The notes under the pieces are model-generated. The model was not told where the DNA came from and searched no databases. It saw nothing but the letters and a program-made list of their open reading frames with translations. Shown here piece after piece: positions 36,357-46,077 of a stretch of 64,000 nt of DNA (position 1 is its first letter; every line of letters begins with the position of its first letter). The stretch spans positions 186,001-250,000 of the forward strand of contig CAWHVG010000003.1 in the NCBI GenBank assembly GCA_963832725.1, given 5' to 3'. Position numbers and translations under genes: made by a program. The stretch comes from JAEZBP01 sp963832725. GTDB lineage: Bacteria; Myxococcota_A; Polyangia; Polyangiales; Sandaracinaceae.

Positions 36357-38216
36357 TCACTGCCAACGCAGGGCGATGAGGGTCGCTTCGTGGCCCCGCT
36401 CGCGGGAGATCGTGGCGCGGGCGCCCTGGGCCCCGGCGAGCTCCAGCAGGCACCGGAAGAACACGCTCAGCATGGCGCCGTGGGCGCGCGCCACGGACGA
36501 GAGCCCGTTCAGCGTGACGGTGTAATCGCCCGACGCGATGCGGCGCAGGGTGGCGCTGCCCGCATCGTGGTAAGCGCGGAAGAGCCGCGGGATGTGCTCC
36601 ACGGCGGCCGAGGGCGAGGTGCCCTCCATGAAACGCCGCAGCGCCTTGGGCAGCTCGCGGTCCGCCGCCGCCCGACCCAGCCGTTCGAGCGTCCCTTCTC
36701 CGAGCTCGTCCTCGGCGGCCGCGAGCAACTCGGCGAAGGCCCCGAGCGGCAGCCACGCCACCGGGAGAATCACGCCGCGGAAGGGTTGGGAACGATGCGC
36801 CTCCAGCCGCTCGAGGACGCGCTCGAGCGTGCCTTCGGAGCGGAGCCGTTCGAGCACGGGCAGCACCAGCGAGGCTTTCACCCGACCGCCGCCCCCCGCG
36901 CCGCGCGCGCGCTGGTAGGGTCGCTCGACCTCGCGCATGGCGGCGGGGCGTTCGTTCTCGTCGGGCCAGTCGGCCGACCGTGCGGAGAAGGGCCGAGCGG
37001 GGCCGGTCAGGGCGCGGGGCGACGGCGCGAGGCCGCGTGGCGTCCTGCGGCCCGAGGTACGCCGCTCGGGGTGGGGTGAGAGTGCGGGCAGGCCCACGCG
37101 ATCGCGCGGCGTCGGGGCGGGCCGCTCGGGAGTCGGCACCTCGCTCACGTCGAGCGGAGCGGTCTCCGGCCGCGTCACGCGGACGGGCTGGGTGTCCGCG
37201 GCGGCGAAGCCCGGGTCGGTGGACGGGGCGGGCTCGATCGCACCGAAGGGGACGAGCTCGCGGAGCAGCTCCTGCGCCGAGCCGTAGCGGGTGCTCGGAT
37301 CCGCACCGAGGCTCCGCTCGACCACCGTGTCCAGCTCGGCCGGTACCGCGGGCCTCAGCATACGGGCCCTCGGGTGATCGCCGGCGAGGATGGCCTGGAG
37401 GAGCTGGTGATAGTTGTTGCCGTCGTAGGGCAGGCGCCCGGTGAGGCATTCGTAGAGGATCACTCCCGCCGCGTAGAGGTCCACGCGGTGGTCCAGCCGC
37501 GGCTCGCCGCGCGCCTGCTCGGGGCTCATGTAGAAGGGGGTGCCGAGCGTCACGCCGGTCCGGGTCAGCGCCAGCCCCTCGTCGTACTGCATCTTCGACA
37601 CGCCGAAGTCGACGACCTTGACGAAGTCGGGCTCCCCGATGCGCGCCTCGACGATCAGGTTGTCCGGCTTGAGATCGCGGTGGACGATGCCCCGCTCGTG
37701 TACGACCGCGAGCGCGGTGAGGAGCTGCCCCGCAATCCGGCACGCGCGCGCCGGCTCCAGCGGGCCCTCGCGCCGAAGCAGCTCCGCCAGGCTCCGCCCG
37801 CGGAGGTACTCCATGACCAAGTAGGGCGCGCCGTCCTCGCCGAAGCCCGCGTCGAGGACCTCCACGATGTGCTCGTGTCCGATGGCCGCCGCGGCCCTCG
37901 CCTCGCGCTGAAAGCGCCGCACCGCGTGGTCGTCGCCCACCAACTCCGGATGCAAGCGCTTGAGCGCGACCTCGCGGCCGGTCACCAGATGCTCGGCGGC
38001 GTAGACGGCGCCCATCCCGCCTTCGCCGAGCAGCGCCCGCACGCGGTAGCGTTGTCCGAGCACCCGGCCAATCAGCGCGCGCCCGGCGTTGAGAGCCTGC
38101 CCGGTGCGGGGGCAGTGCGAGAACGAGACCGGGTGGAGCTCCCCGCAGTAGCGGCAAGGGGCGGGCGCGTGCGGGCTCTCCTCGAACGGGCTCATGCGAT
38201 GGGCCTGCGCGATCAT
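36357..38216 (-). CDS. Ser/Thr protein kinase with N-terminal Cys cluster and myxobacterial C-terminal domain
   Basis: A 619-residue Hanks-type kinase. C21-x2-C24 ... H34-C35 forms a small possible metal-binding knuckle. The kinase domain (about 55-330) has GEGGMGAVY, VALKRLHP, HRDLKPDN, VVDFGVS and GTPFYMSPEQARG, all catalytic residues intact. A Pro/Arg-rich linker follows. The last 180 residues (VKASLVLPVLERLRSEGTL ... LNGLSSVARAHGAMLSVFF) resemble the Myxococcales-restricted TIGR02265/DUF2378 family; this is inferred by eye. There is no transmembrane segment, so it is probably cytoplasmic. A start at MSPFEESP (seven codons in) is possible. Confidence 0.9.
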   Translation of the reverse strand: MIAQAHRMSPFEESPHAPAPCRYCGELHPVSFSHCPRTGQALNAGRALIGRVLGQRYRVRALLGEGGMGAVYAAEHLVTGREVALKRLHPELVGDDHAVRRFQREARAAAAIGHEHIVEVLDAGFGEDGAPYLVMEYLRGRSLAELLRREGPLEPARACRIAGQLLTALAVVHERGIVHRDLKPDNLIVEARIGEPDFVKVVDFGVSKMQYDEGLALTRTGVTLGTPFYMSPEQARGEPRLDHRVDLYAAGVILYECLTGRLPYDGNNYHQLLQAILAGDHPRARMLRPAVPAELDTVVERSLGADPSTRYGSAQELLRELVPFGAIEPAPSTDPGFAAADTQPVRVTRPETAPLDVSEVPTPERPAPTPRDRVGLPALSPHPERRTSGRRTPRGLAPSPRALTGPARPFSARSADWPDENERPAAMREVERPYQRARGAGGGGRVKASLVLPVLERLRSEGTLERVLERLEAHRSQPFRGVILPVAWLPLGAFAELLAAAEDELGEGTLERLGRAAADRELPKALRRFMEGTSPSAAVEHIPRLFRAYHDAGSATLRRIASGDYTVTLNGLSSVARAHGAMLSVFFRCLLELAGAQGARATISRERGHEATLIALRWQ

Positions 38217-38254
38217 GCGGGCCGTGCGCGGCGAGGGTCAAGGGCGGGAGGCGA

Positions 38255-39898
38255 TCACTCCGCGGCGTCTTCCGTCCGCTGCGCCGTGGGTAGCATCCGG
38301 CCGCTCGTGTAGCGCTCCCAGTAGTCCTCGAGCTTCCTCGATACCTGCCCGTTGAGGAGCAGGAGGCCGAGGATGTTGGGGAAGGCCATGCCGAGGACCA
38401 TCAGGTCCGAGAACCCGACCACGTTGCCGAGGTTGAGCACGGCGCCGAGCACCACGAACCCGAGGAAGATCACGCGGTAGACCATCGACGAGCCCTTGCC
38501 GAACAGGAACACCCAGCAGCGCTCGCCGTAGTAGCTCCACGAAATCATCGTCGAGAACGCGAAGAGGAAGACGGCCACCGCGAGCAGGTAGGGGAACCAC
38601 GGGAAGACGCTCGCGAACGCGTTCGAGGTCATCAGCACGCCGCGCACGCTGTCGTCTCCGCCGACGGGCTGGTTCAGGTACTCGCCGGTGACCACCACCA
38701 CGAGGCCGGTCATGGTGCAGATGACGATGGTGTCGATGAAGGGCTCGAGGAGCGCCACCAGGCCTTCGCGGATCGGCTCGCTGGTCGACGCCGCCGAGTG
38801 CGCGATGGAGGCCGAGCCGATGCCCGCCTCGTTCGAGAACGCGGCGCGCTGGAAGCCGGTGACGAGCACGCCGAGCATTCCGCCCAGACCGGCGCGGGGC
38901 GTGAACGCTTCGCTGACGATGTGCGCGAACGCGTCCGGCACCGCGCTCGCGTGGGTGACGAGGACGGCGATGCCCGCCAGCACGTAGACCGCGCACATGA
39001 CCGGCACGATGGCGCCGGCGACGTTCCCGATGCGCTTGATTCCACCGATGATCACCAGCCCGACGAGGATCGCGACGCCGATGCCGAAGAAGAGCGCCTT
39101 GCCCTCGAAGAAAGGCAGCACGCGGGCGGTCTGTGCGAACGCCTGGTTCGACTGGAACATGTTGCCGCCGCCGAAGCTGCCGCCGATGCAGAGCACGGCG
39201 AAGAGGATCGACAGCGCCTTGCCGAGCTTGTCGCGGCCGAGGCTGCGCAGCCCCGCCGAGAGGTAGCGCATCGGGCCGCCGAGCACCTGACCGCGCTCGT
39301 CGACGTCGCGGTACATCTGCCCGAGCGTGCACTCGGTGAACTTGGAGCTCATCCCGAGAAACCCGGCCACGATCATCCAGAACACCGCGCCGGGCCCGCC
39401 CGAGCTGACGGCGATGGCCACGCCGGCGATGTTGCCGAGCCCGACGGTCGCGCTCAGCGCCGATGCGAGCGCTTGAAAGTGAGTGACCTCTCCGTCCTCG
39501 TGCTCGTCGTCGTACTTGCCGGCGGTGATGGCGACCGCGTGCCTGAGGCCGCGGATGTTGATGAAGCGCATCCGCAGGGTGAAGAAGGTCGCGCCGAGGA
39601 TCAGCCAGACGACGATGAAGGGCAGGCTCACCTGCTCGGGGCCCGAGTCCCAGAACACCAGGTCGAAGAAGAGCACCGAGGCCATCGGGCCCACGACATA
39701 GGTGCCGAACGCCGCGTCCACGCCGTCGAGGACGGAGGGAGAGGCTGCCGGCGGTGCCGGTTGCTCCTCGCTCGGGCCCATCTCGGCCTGCTCGGCGTCG
39801 GCCGGCGGGTCCTGCGTGTCTTGGGCATGGGCCTGCACGCTCAGGGCGAGCGCCAGGACGGCGCCGGCCATTGCGAGTGTGCCTCGTCGCTCCGCCAT
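38255..39898 (-). CDS. alanine/glycine:cation symporter (AGCS family) with a signal-like N-terminus
   Basis: A 547-residue sodium:amino acid symporter. Family motifs include ATVGLGNIAGVAIAVSSGGPGAVFWM, KFTECTLGQMYR, GGPMRYL, FQRAAFSNEAGIGSASIAH and TMISWSYYGERC, with about ten membrane segments. Unusually, it begins with a cleavable-looking signal (MAGAVLALALSVQAHAQ) and an acidic/proline linker of about 30 residues before the first transporter helix. It would import alanine or glycine across the inner membrane. It is followed by the convergent-ended kinase gene only 38 nt away on the same strand. Confidence 0.93.
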   Translation of the reverse strand: MAERRGTLAMAGAVLALALSVQAHAQDTQDPPADAEQAEMGPSEEQPAPPAASPSVLDGVDAAFGTYVVGPMASVLFFDLVFWDSGPEQVSLPFIVVWLILGATFFTLRMRFINIRGLRHAVAITAGKYDDEHEDGEVTHFQALASALSATVGLGNIAGVAIAVSSGGPGAVFWMIVAGFLGMSSKFTECTLGQMYRDVDERGQVLGGPMRYLSAGLRSLGRDKLGKALSILFAVLCIGGSFGGGNMFQSNQAFAQTARVLPFFEGKALFFGIGVAILVGLVIIGGIKRIGNVAGAIVPVMCAVYVLAGIAVLVTHASAVPDAFAHIVSEAFTPRAGLGGMLGVLVTGFQRAAFSNEAGIGSASIAHSAASTSEPIREGLVALLEPFIDTIVICTMTGLVVVVTGEYLNQPVGGDDSVRGVLMTSNAFASVFPWFPYLLAVAVFLFAFSTMISWSYYGERCWVFLFGKGSSMVYRVIFLGFVVLGAVLNLGNVVGFSDLMVLGMAFPNILGLLLLNGQVSRKLEDYWERYTSGRMLPTAQRTEDAAE

Positions 39899-40376
39899 TC
39901 GTCCTCCGTCGACCCGCGCGCCCGTCCGATGCGCGATCCGGGGTCGGTTCGGCCGAGTCCAGTATCACAGACGAGGGCGATTGTCGTCTCCGTCGGGGCG
40001 CCCGACGGCGGGTCCGAGCGACGACGAGCAGGCCCCGCACGCGCCGCGCTTCAATCTCCGCGTGCAGAGGACGGCGGCGAGCGCGATCCCCTGGTTCGTG
40101 AGCTCCGGCTGGGGACGCTTCGCGCGGTCCGGCCCTTGCTCCATGTGGCGCCGGTGCGCTAAGTCGTTCGGTCCGTGGTGCGCGACGCCGCGTTCCGCGG
40201 ACCCCATCCTGCCCATCGAGCCTTCCGGGCGAACGACCCGCCCGCGAGCGTCCTCCCGACCGCGGCCCGAGGGCATCCGCACCAGAGAGCCCAGGAGAGG
40301 TCCATTGTCGCACCGCCACCGCTGCGCTTGCTCGTACACGGCGTTCTCATACGGCGCCGACGACGCGGCACCGGGA
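39899..40376. other. 478-nt divergent intergenic region, possible dispersed repeat
   Basis: Space between the AGCS gene (minus) and the M1 peptidase (plus). No gene supported. The plus-strand stretch near 40050-40110 could encode NLRVQRTAASAIPWFV, which has the look of a degenerate dispersed repeat rather than a protein, but nothing in the window matches it. Confidence 0.35.
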
Positions 40377-42900
40377 ATGAAGCCCTTCCGGCTTCCCGGC
40401 GACCGACCGCATTGGGGGCGGCCCCGCTCGTTCTCGCTCGACGCCATGCGCCTGGAGGTCGACCTCGATCTCGACGCCAAGGCGTTGACCGCCCGGGCGG
40501 AGCTCACGCTGCGCCGCGTCGATCCCGAAGCCCGCTGGGCGCTGCTCGACGCCATCGACTTCGAATCTCGCTTCGGTGGAGCGGGTTCGCGACGGAGAGA
40601 GCACGGCGGCCGTCTTCGACTACGACGGTGAGGCGCTGCGCATCGATCTCTCCGACCTGCCGGACGGCGGCCAGGCCGAGGTGGTGGTTCGCTACCGCGT
40701 CGTGCCCCGCCGCGGGCTCTACTTCACGGCGCCCGACGCCTCGCGGCCCGATTGGCCGCGCCAGGTCTGGAGCCAATGCCAGGATCAGGACGGCCGCTAC
40801 TGGTTCCCCTGCCAGGACTTCCCGGGCCAGCGCATGCGCACCGAGATGATCGCGGCCGTGCCCAAGGGCTGGTTCGCGCTCTCGAACGGCGTGCTGCTCG
40901 AGCGGCGCGACGCGGGCGAGCGGACCCGCTTCCACTGGAAGCAGGAGGAGCCGCACCCGGCCTACCTGGTCACCCTGGCCGCCGGCGAGCTCGACGAGGA
41001 GCACACCAAGGCGGGGGACGTCGAGGTCTCCTATTACGTGCCCAAGGGCCGCAAGGCCGACATCGAGCGCTCGCTCGGACACACCCCCGAGATGCATCCG
41101 GCTCTTCTCGGAGAAGCTCTCCACTCCCTATCCGTGGGCCAAGTACGCCCAGATTGTGGTCACCGACTTCATCTTCGGCGGGATGGAGAACACGTCGGCC
41201 ACGACGCTCTTCGAGCGGGCGCTGCTCGACGAGCGGGCGGCGCTCGACGTCGACATGGACGCGCTGGTCGCGCACGAGCTGGGGCACCAGTGGTTCGGCG
41301 ACCTCGTCACGTGCCGCGAGTGGAGCCACGCGTGGCTCAACGAGGGCTTCGCGACCTACATGGAGCACGTCTGGAAGGAGCACCACGAGGGGCGCGACGC
41401 CTACTTCTACAACCTCGAGCAGGATCTGGACATCTACCTGGCCGAGGCCAGCGGTCGCTACGGGCGTCCGGTCGTCGAGAATGTCTGGGCGGCGCCGATC
41501 GACGTCTTCGATCGGCATCTCTACCAGAAGGGCGGGCTGGTCCTGCACGCCATCCGGCAGTACCTCGGGGACGCGTCCTTCTGGCGGGGACTGGCGTTCT
41601 ACCTGGAGCGCCACCGCGGGACGAGCGTCGAGACGCGCGACCTGATGCGGGCGCTGGAGGACGCGACCGGCCGCAGCCTGGAGGAGCTCTTCCATCAGTG
41701 GATTGAGCGGCCCGGGCATCCGGCCCTGGAGGTCCGCGTCGAGCACGGTGACGGCGTCCTGAAGGTCGGTGTCACCCAGACCCAGGCCAAGGGCGAGAAG
41801 CACGGATTCCACCTGCGCTTGCCTGTCGTCGTGGTCGACGCGAACGGCGGGACGGAGCGGCACCTGCTGGAGCTGCAGCGCCGGGACGAGACCTTCGCCC
41901 TCACGGCGGCGGAGCGGCCGGCCATGGTGCTGGTCGACCCGGACATGAGCGCGCCGGGACCGTCTCGCTGAAGCTCCCGCTTCCGATGCTGGAGGCGCAG
42001 CTCGCCAAGGCGGAGTCGGCTCGCCCGCGGTGGCTCGCCGCCCGGGCGCTCGGGAAGAAGATCGATCCCCGCGCCACCCGCGCGCTGGCGACGGCGATGC
42101 GGGACGACGCGTTCTGGGCCGTCCGAGCCGAGGCGGCCAAGGCGCTCGGCGAGCAGAAGGTGCCGGAGGCCCTGGAAGCGCTGCTCTCGACCGCGCGCGA
42201 TTCGGACCCGCGGGTTCGCCGTGCCGTGGCGGGTGCCCTCGGCCGCTACCGGGACGAGAAGGCGGCGGACCGTTTGCTGGCCTGGATGAAGGAGGGCGAC
42301 GAGAGCTACCTGGTCGAGGCCGAGCTGCGACGCGCGCTGGGTGCGACCCGGGACGGCCGGGCCCTCGAGCTGCTCTCGCGCTCGCTGCGCGAGGATCGCG
42401 GCTCCTGGGGCGAGGTGGTGTGCGCCGGCGCCGCCGACGGGCTCGTGCGGCTGGCCGCTCCGGAGGTCATCCCGCCGCTCCTCGGCGCGCTGGAGGACGT
42501 CACCACGGCCCCCACCGTGCGCCGGTCGGTGGTCTCGGCGTTGGCGTCGGCCCGCGAGCTCGTGTCCGATCGACCCACGTTGAGGAGGGTGCGCGAGGCC
42601 GCCGAGAAGCAGCTCGACTCGTTCGACCCCAACGTGCGGATCGCGGTGGCGCGGCTCCTGGCCAGCGCCGCCGATCCGGCCGGGATCGGCGTGCTCGAGC
42701 GGCTGGCCTCCGTCGACACCGACGGCCGGGTACGGCGAGCGGCGCGCGAGTCGCGGCGCGCGCTGAGCAAGCGCCTGGAGAACCCCCCGGAGATCGCGGC
42801 CCTCCGCGACGAGGTCGAGACGCTTCGGACCGAGGTCCGCGACCTTCGCAGCGAGCTGGCCGCCGCGCGGCCCAGCCCGAACGGGGGCGAGGAGGCGTGA
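40377..42900 (+). CDS. M1 family zinc aminopeptidase with HEAT-like C-terminal domain (three frameshifts)
   Basis: About 840 residues once three shifts are bridged (about 40570, 41096 and 41953). N-terminal beta domain: LDAMRLEVDLDLDAKALTARAEL. The catalytic domain has VVTDFIFGGMENTSA (GxMEN) and HELGHQWFGDLVTCREWSHAWLNEGFATY (HExxH-x18-E). The stretch after 41953 (LEAQLAKAESARPRWLAARALGKK and onward) consists of HEAT-like helical repeats ending in a short coiled coil. In this M1 subgroup such repeats belong to the same polypeptide, and the reading SLKLPLPMLEAQL directly continues LVDPDM in another frame. I therefore merge what looks like a separate HEAT gene. Confidence 0.85.
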
Positions 42901-42969
42901 TGGCACCGCGCGTTTTGTGCCGCTGCGAAAAGCTTCGCGATTCCGCGGGCACGGTGGCTCGCTCCCACG

Positions 42970-42998
42970 TTGACACCCCGGAAGGGGCACACTACAAG
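42970..42998 (+). promoter_or_regulatory. candidate sigma70-type promoter for the nuo genes
   Basis: TTGACA at 42970-42975, a 17-nt spacer, then TACAAG at 42993-42998. It lies in the 161-nt gap between the M1 peptidase and nuoA. GAGGAAGG precedes the nuoA ATG as ribosome binding site. The -35 is a perfect consensus; the -10 matches 4 of 6. Confidence 0.6.
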
Positions 42999-43061
42999 TC
43001 CGCACGACTCGCGGTCCCCTCGCACCGGTCCGGGGCGACGCGCGCACGCAGGTGAGGAAGG

Positions 43062-43422
43062 ATGCTCGAGGTCTACCTTCCGGTTCTCTTGATGCTCGGG
43101 GTCGCGGTCGCGATCCCCATGCTCCTCTTCGTTTTGGCGACGGTCGTCGGCCCCCGTCATCCGACGGTGGAGAAGACCATGCCGTACGAGTCGGGCTCCG
43201 AGAGCAACGGGCGCGCGCCACATTCGGCTGAGCGTCAAGTTCTACCTGACCGCCATCCTCTTCGTCGTGTTCGACATCGAGGCGGTGTTCCTCTATCCGT
43301 GGGCGGGCCAGTTCCGGCAGCTCGGCTGGTCCGGGTTCGTGGAGATGGTGCTGTTCCTCGTGATGCTCGGCGTCACGCTGCTCTACGCGTGGCGGAAGGG
43401 AGCGCTCGAATGGGAGAGGTGA
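43062..43422 (+). CDS. nuoA: NADH-quinone oxidoreductase subunit A (one frameshift)
   Basis: About 119 residues with three transmembrane helices. MLEVYLPVLLMLGVAVAIPM and PYESGSESNGRAR are followed, after a one-base shift near 43217-43221, by RLSVKFYLTAILFVVFDIEAVFLYPWA, the conserved acidic helix of NuoA, then VLFLVMLGVTLLYAWRKGALEWER. Its TGA overlaps the nuoB ATG region (nuoB starts at 43410). First gene of the complex I cluster. Confidence 0.93.
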
Positions 43423-44061
43423 AGGACATCGGTGGCGAGGAGGACTCGGCGTCTTCACGACGAAGCTCGACGCCCTGCTCGGCTGGGCGAGGAAGTACTC
43501 CCTCTTCCAGTACCCTTCGCGACGGCGTGCTGCGGCATGGAGTTCATTCGCCGTCACGGGCCCGCGCTACGACAGTCGGCGCGCTTCGGCGCCGAGGCGC
43601 CGCGCTTCAGCCGCGGCAGAGCGACTGCTCTGGGTGGTCGGCACCATCAGCCAGCGGCAGGGTCCCGTCCTCAAGCGGATCTACGAGCAGATGACGGAGT
43701 CCGAAGTGGGTCATCGCCTTCGGCACGTGCGCTTCGTGCGGCGGTTTCTACGACAACTACACGACCGATTCCCGGCATGGACAAGGTCATGCCCGTCGAC
43801 GTCTACATTCCGGGCTGCCCTCCGCGGCCGGAGGCGGTGATCGACGGCCTGATGATGCTGAGGAGAAGATCCAGAACGGCGATCGAAGGGCCGACGGTCG
43901 TGCCGCCGGCCGAGGTGCCGAAGCTCGCGCAGCTGAAGAAGAAGGCGTCGGCGGTCGATCTGGCCATCGAGGAGCGGAAGCGCCTCACGGCCGAGCGTGC
44001 CTCGACCGTGAGCGAACACCTCGACGCCGACGAGCGGGCCAAGGCGCTGAAGGAGCATTGA
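43410..44061 (+). CDS. nuoB: NADH-quinone oxidoreductase subunit B (several frameshifts)
   Basis: About 217 residues read across at least five one- or two-base losses between 43445 and 43750. Conserved pieces in alternating frames are GVFTTKLDALLGWARKYSLFQYP, ATACCGMEF, VTGPRYD, FGAEAPRFS, VVGTISQRQGPVLKRIYEQM, VIAFGTCASCGGFYDNY and VDVYIPGCPPRPEAVIDGLMML. The cysteines of CC, TCASC and GCPP bind cluster N2, the last Fe-S centre before quinone. Several losses are C-run shortenings (for example TACCC-TTCGCG), which points to sequencing error. The C-terminus is a charged extension. Confidence 0.92.
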
Positions 44062-44100
44062 GCTCCTACGACCCGCGAAAAAGCCTGGCGGACAAGGGAA

Positions 44101-44836
44101 TGAGCAAGAACGTCCTCAGCCGCCTCACGGCGGAGTTTTCCGATCGCATCCTCGAGACGAGCGCGTTCCGTGGAGACGACCAAGCGATCATCGCGCGCGA
44201 GGACTGGAAGTCGGTGGCCGAGCTCCTCCGGAACGACCCCGAGCTCGAGATGGACCACTTCGTCGATGTGACAGCGGTGGACTATCCGGAGCGCGGAGCC
44301 CGACCTGCCGCGCTTCGATGTGCTGCTGATGGTGCGCTCCATGTCGCAGGGGCACCGCGTGCGCCTCAAGACGCGCGTCGGCGAGGACGAAGAGCGTCGC
44401 GACCCTGACGCGGCGATGTGGCCGGGCGCCAACTGGGCCGAGCGCGAGGTCTTCGACATGTTCGGCATCCGATTCACGGCCACCCGGACCTGCGCCGCAT
44501 CCTCATGTACGAGGAGTTCGAGGGGCTATCCGCTGCGCAAGGACTACCCCATCGAGAAGACGCCAGCCGCTCGTCCCCTACCGGGACGTGTCGGGCATCG
44601 ACAAGCTGCCGCCCTTCGGCCTCGACGAGGGCCAGCCATGGACGCGCCTCGACTGGCGTCGGGCGCCTCGAGGGCCGCGACCTGCAGGTCTCGCCGGCGA
44701 TCGCCTGCCAGACCGGCAGCAGCGCAGCTCAGCGGCCCGGATGCGTACAACGCTCCTCCACGGCTGCGCGGACTACGAGCCGGAGCGCGGACGGCGGCGC
44801 GGAGGACTCGAAGCCATGGCCGGGCCGGTAAAGTAG
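44101..44836 (+). CDS. nuoC: NADH-quinone oxidoreductase subunit C (several frameshifts)
   Basis: About 245 residues. The 30-kDa subunit signature is spread over frames: DHFVDVTAVDYPER, EPDLPRFDVLLMVRSMSQ, GANWAEREVFDMFGIRF, HPDLRRILMYEEFEG and YPLRKDYPIEKT. The ATG at 44101 has AAGGGA before it; a TTG at 44058 overlapping the nuoB stop is an alternative. Shifts occur near 44294, 44476, 44524 and 44563, and more are likely in the poorly conserved C-terminal part, so the exact stop (44831 or 44836) is uncertain. Confidence 0.88.
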
Positions 44837-44839
44837 GCG

Positions 44840-46057
44840 ATGGCCGAGGAAGCACGAGAGGACACGCTCGAGCTGCCCGCCGAGCCCATGAAGCCTGAAC
44901 ATGGGCCCGTCGCACCCGGCGATGCACGGCACCATCCGCATGGTGCTCGACCTCGACGGCGAGACGGTCGATCGAACGTCGACGTGCAGCCCGGCTACCT
45001 GCACCGCGGGTTCGAGAAGTCGTGCGAGCGCGGCACCTGGAGCGCAGGTCTTCCCCTACACCGACCGCCTCAACTACGTCTCGCCGATGCTCAACAACGT
45101 CGGCTTCTCGCTGGCGGTGGAGAAGCTGGTCGGCCTCGAGGTGCCCGAGCGCTGCAGTACTACCGTACCGTGCTCGGCGAGCTGGCGCGCATCTCGCGAC
45201 CACCTCACCTGCAACTCCGCGTCGGCCATGGAGCTGGGCGCGTTCACGCCGTTCTTGTGGATCATCAAGGTCCGTGACTGGGTCTGGGACGTCCTCGAGC
45301 AGGAGACCGGCGCCCGGATGACCCACAGCTTCGGGCGCATCGGCGGGATGGCCGGCGCCGCCCACGGCGATTCCTTCAAGGAGGACGATGCTCTGCATCA
45401 TTCCCGAGATCGAGCACGTGCTGCTCGAGGCCGAGAGGCTCCTCCTGAAGAACCGCATCTTCCTCGACCGCACCCAAGGGGATCGGCAATCTCAGCCAAG
45501 AGCTGGCGATCTCGACTGGGCGTGACCGGCCCGGTGCTCCGCTCGACCGGCGTGGACTACGACGTGCGCAAGGCGCACCCGTACATGTTCTACGACCGCT
45601 TCGAGTTCGACATCCCGGTCGGCCACGACGGCGACAACTACGACCGCTTCCTCGTGCGCTTCGAGGAGACCCGGCAGTCGATCCGCATCATCCGGCAGGC
45701 GCTGGACCAGATGCCCACGGACGGCCCGATCAGCTCGCCGGACGTGCGCTACGTGCTGCCGGAGAAGCACGACGTCTACAACACCATCGAAGGCGACGAT
45801 CGGCCACTTCAAGCTCGATCATGGAGGGCCTGAAGACGCCGCCGGGGGAGGTCTACTCGTACACCGAGGGAGGCAACGGCGAGCTCGGCTTCTACATCGT
45901 CTCGGACGGTACCGGCACGCCCTACCGCGTCCGCTGCCGCCCGCCCTGCTGGTACAACTTGCAGGTCTGCCGCGAGATGCTGGTCGGCGACATGATCGCC
46001 GACATCGTCCCGACCTTCGGCTCGATCAACATGATCGGCGGCGAGTGCGACCGCTGA
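44840..46057 (+). CDS. nuoD: NADH-quinone oxidoreductase subunit D (many frameshifts)
   Basis: About 405 residues of the 49-kDa subunit, interrupted by roughly ten one-base shifts between 44890 and 45820. Recognisable pieces are NMGPSHPAMHGTIRMVLDLDGE, VDVQPGYLHRGFEKSCERGTW, FPYTDRLNYVSPMLNNVGFSLAVEKL, YYRTVLGELARI, DHLTCNSASAMELGAFTPFL, FGRIGGMAGA, GVTGPVLRSTGVDYDVRK and GGNGELGFYIVSDG. The quinone-site His (HPAMHG) and Tyr (YTDRLNY) are present. The following gene is nuoG; nuoE and nuoF, which commonly follow nuoD, are absent here. Confidence 0.9.
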
Positions 46058-46077
46058 GCCCCCCTTAGAGAGCATCG

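Noticed and set aside
40050..40110. A peptide-coding repeat (NLRVQRTAASAIPWFV)
   Set aside because: It looks like a degenerate dispersed repeat, but I see only one copy here and cannot search the genome.
41986..42900. A separate HEAT-repeat protein gene
   Set aside because: It is better explained as the C-terminal part of the M1 aminopeptidase after a frameshift near 41953.
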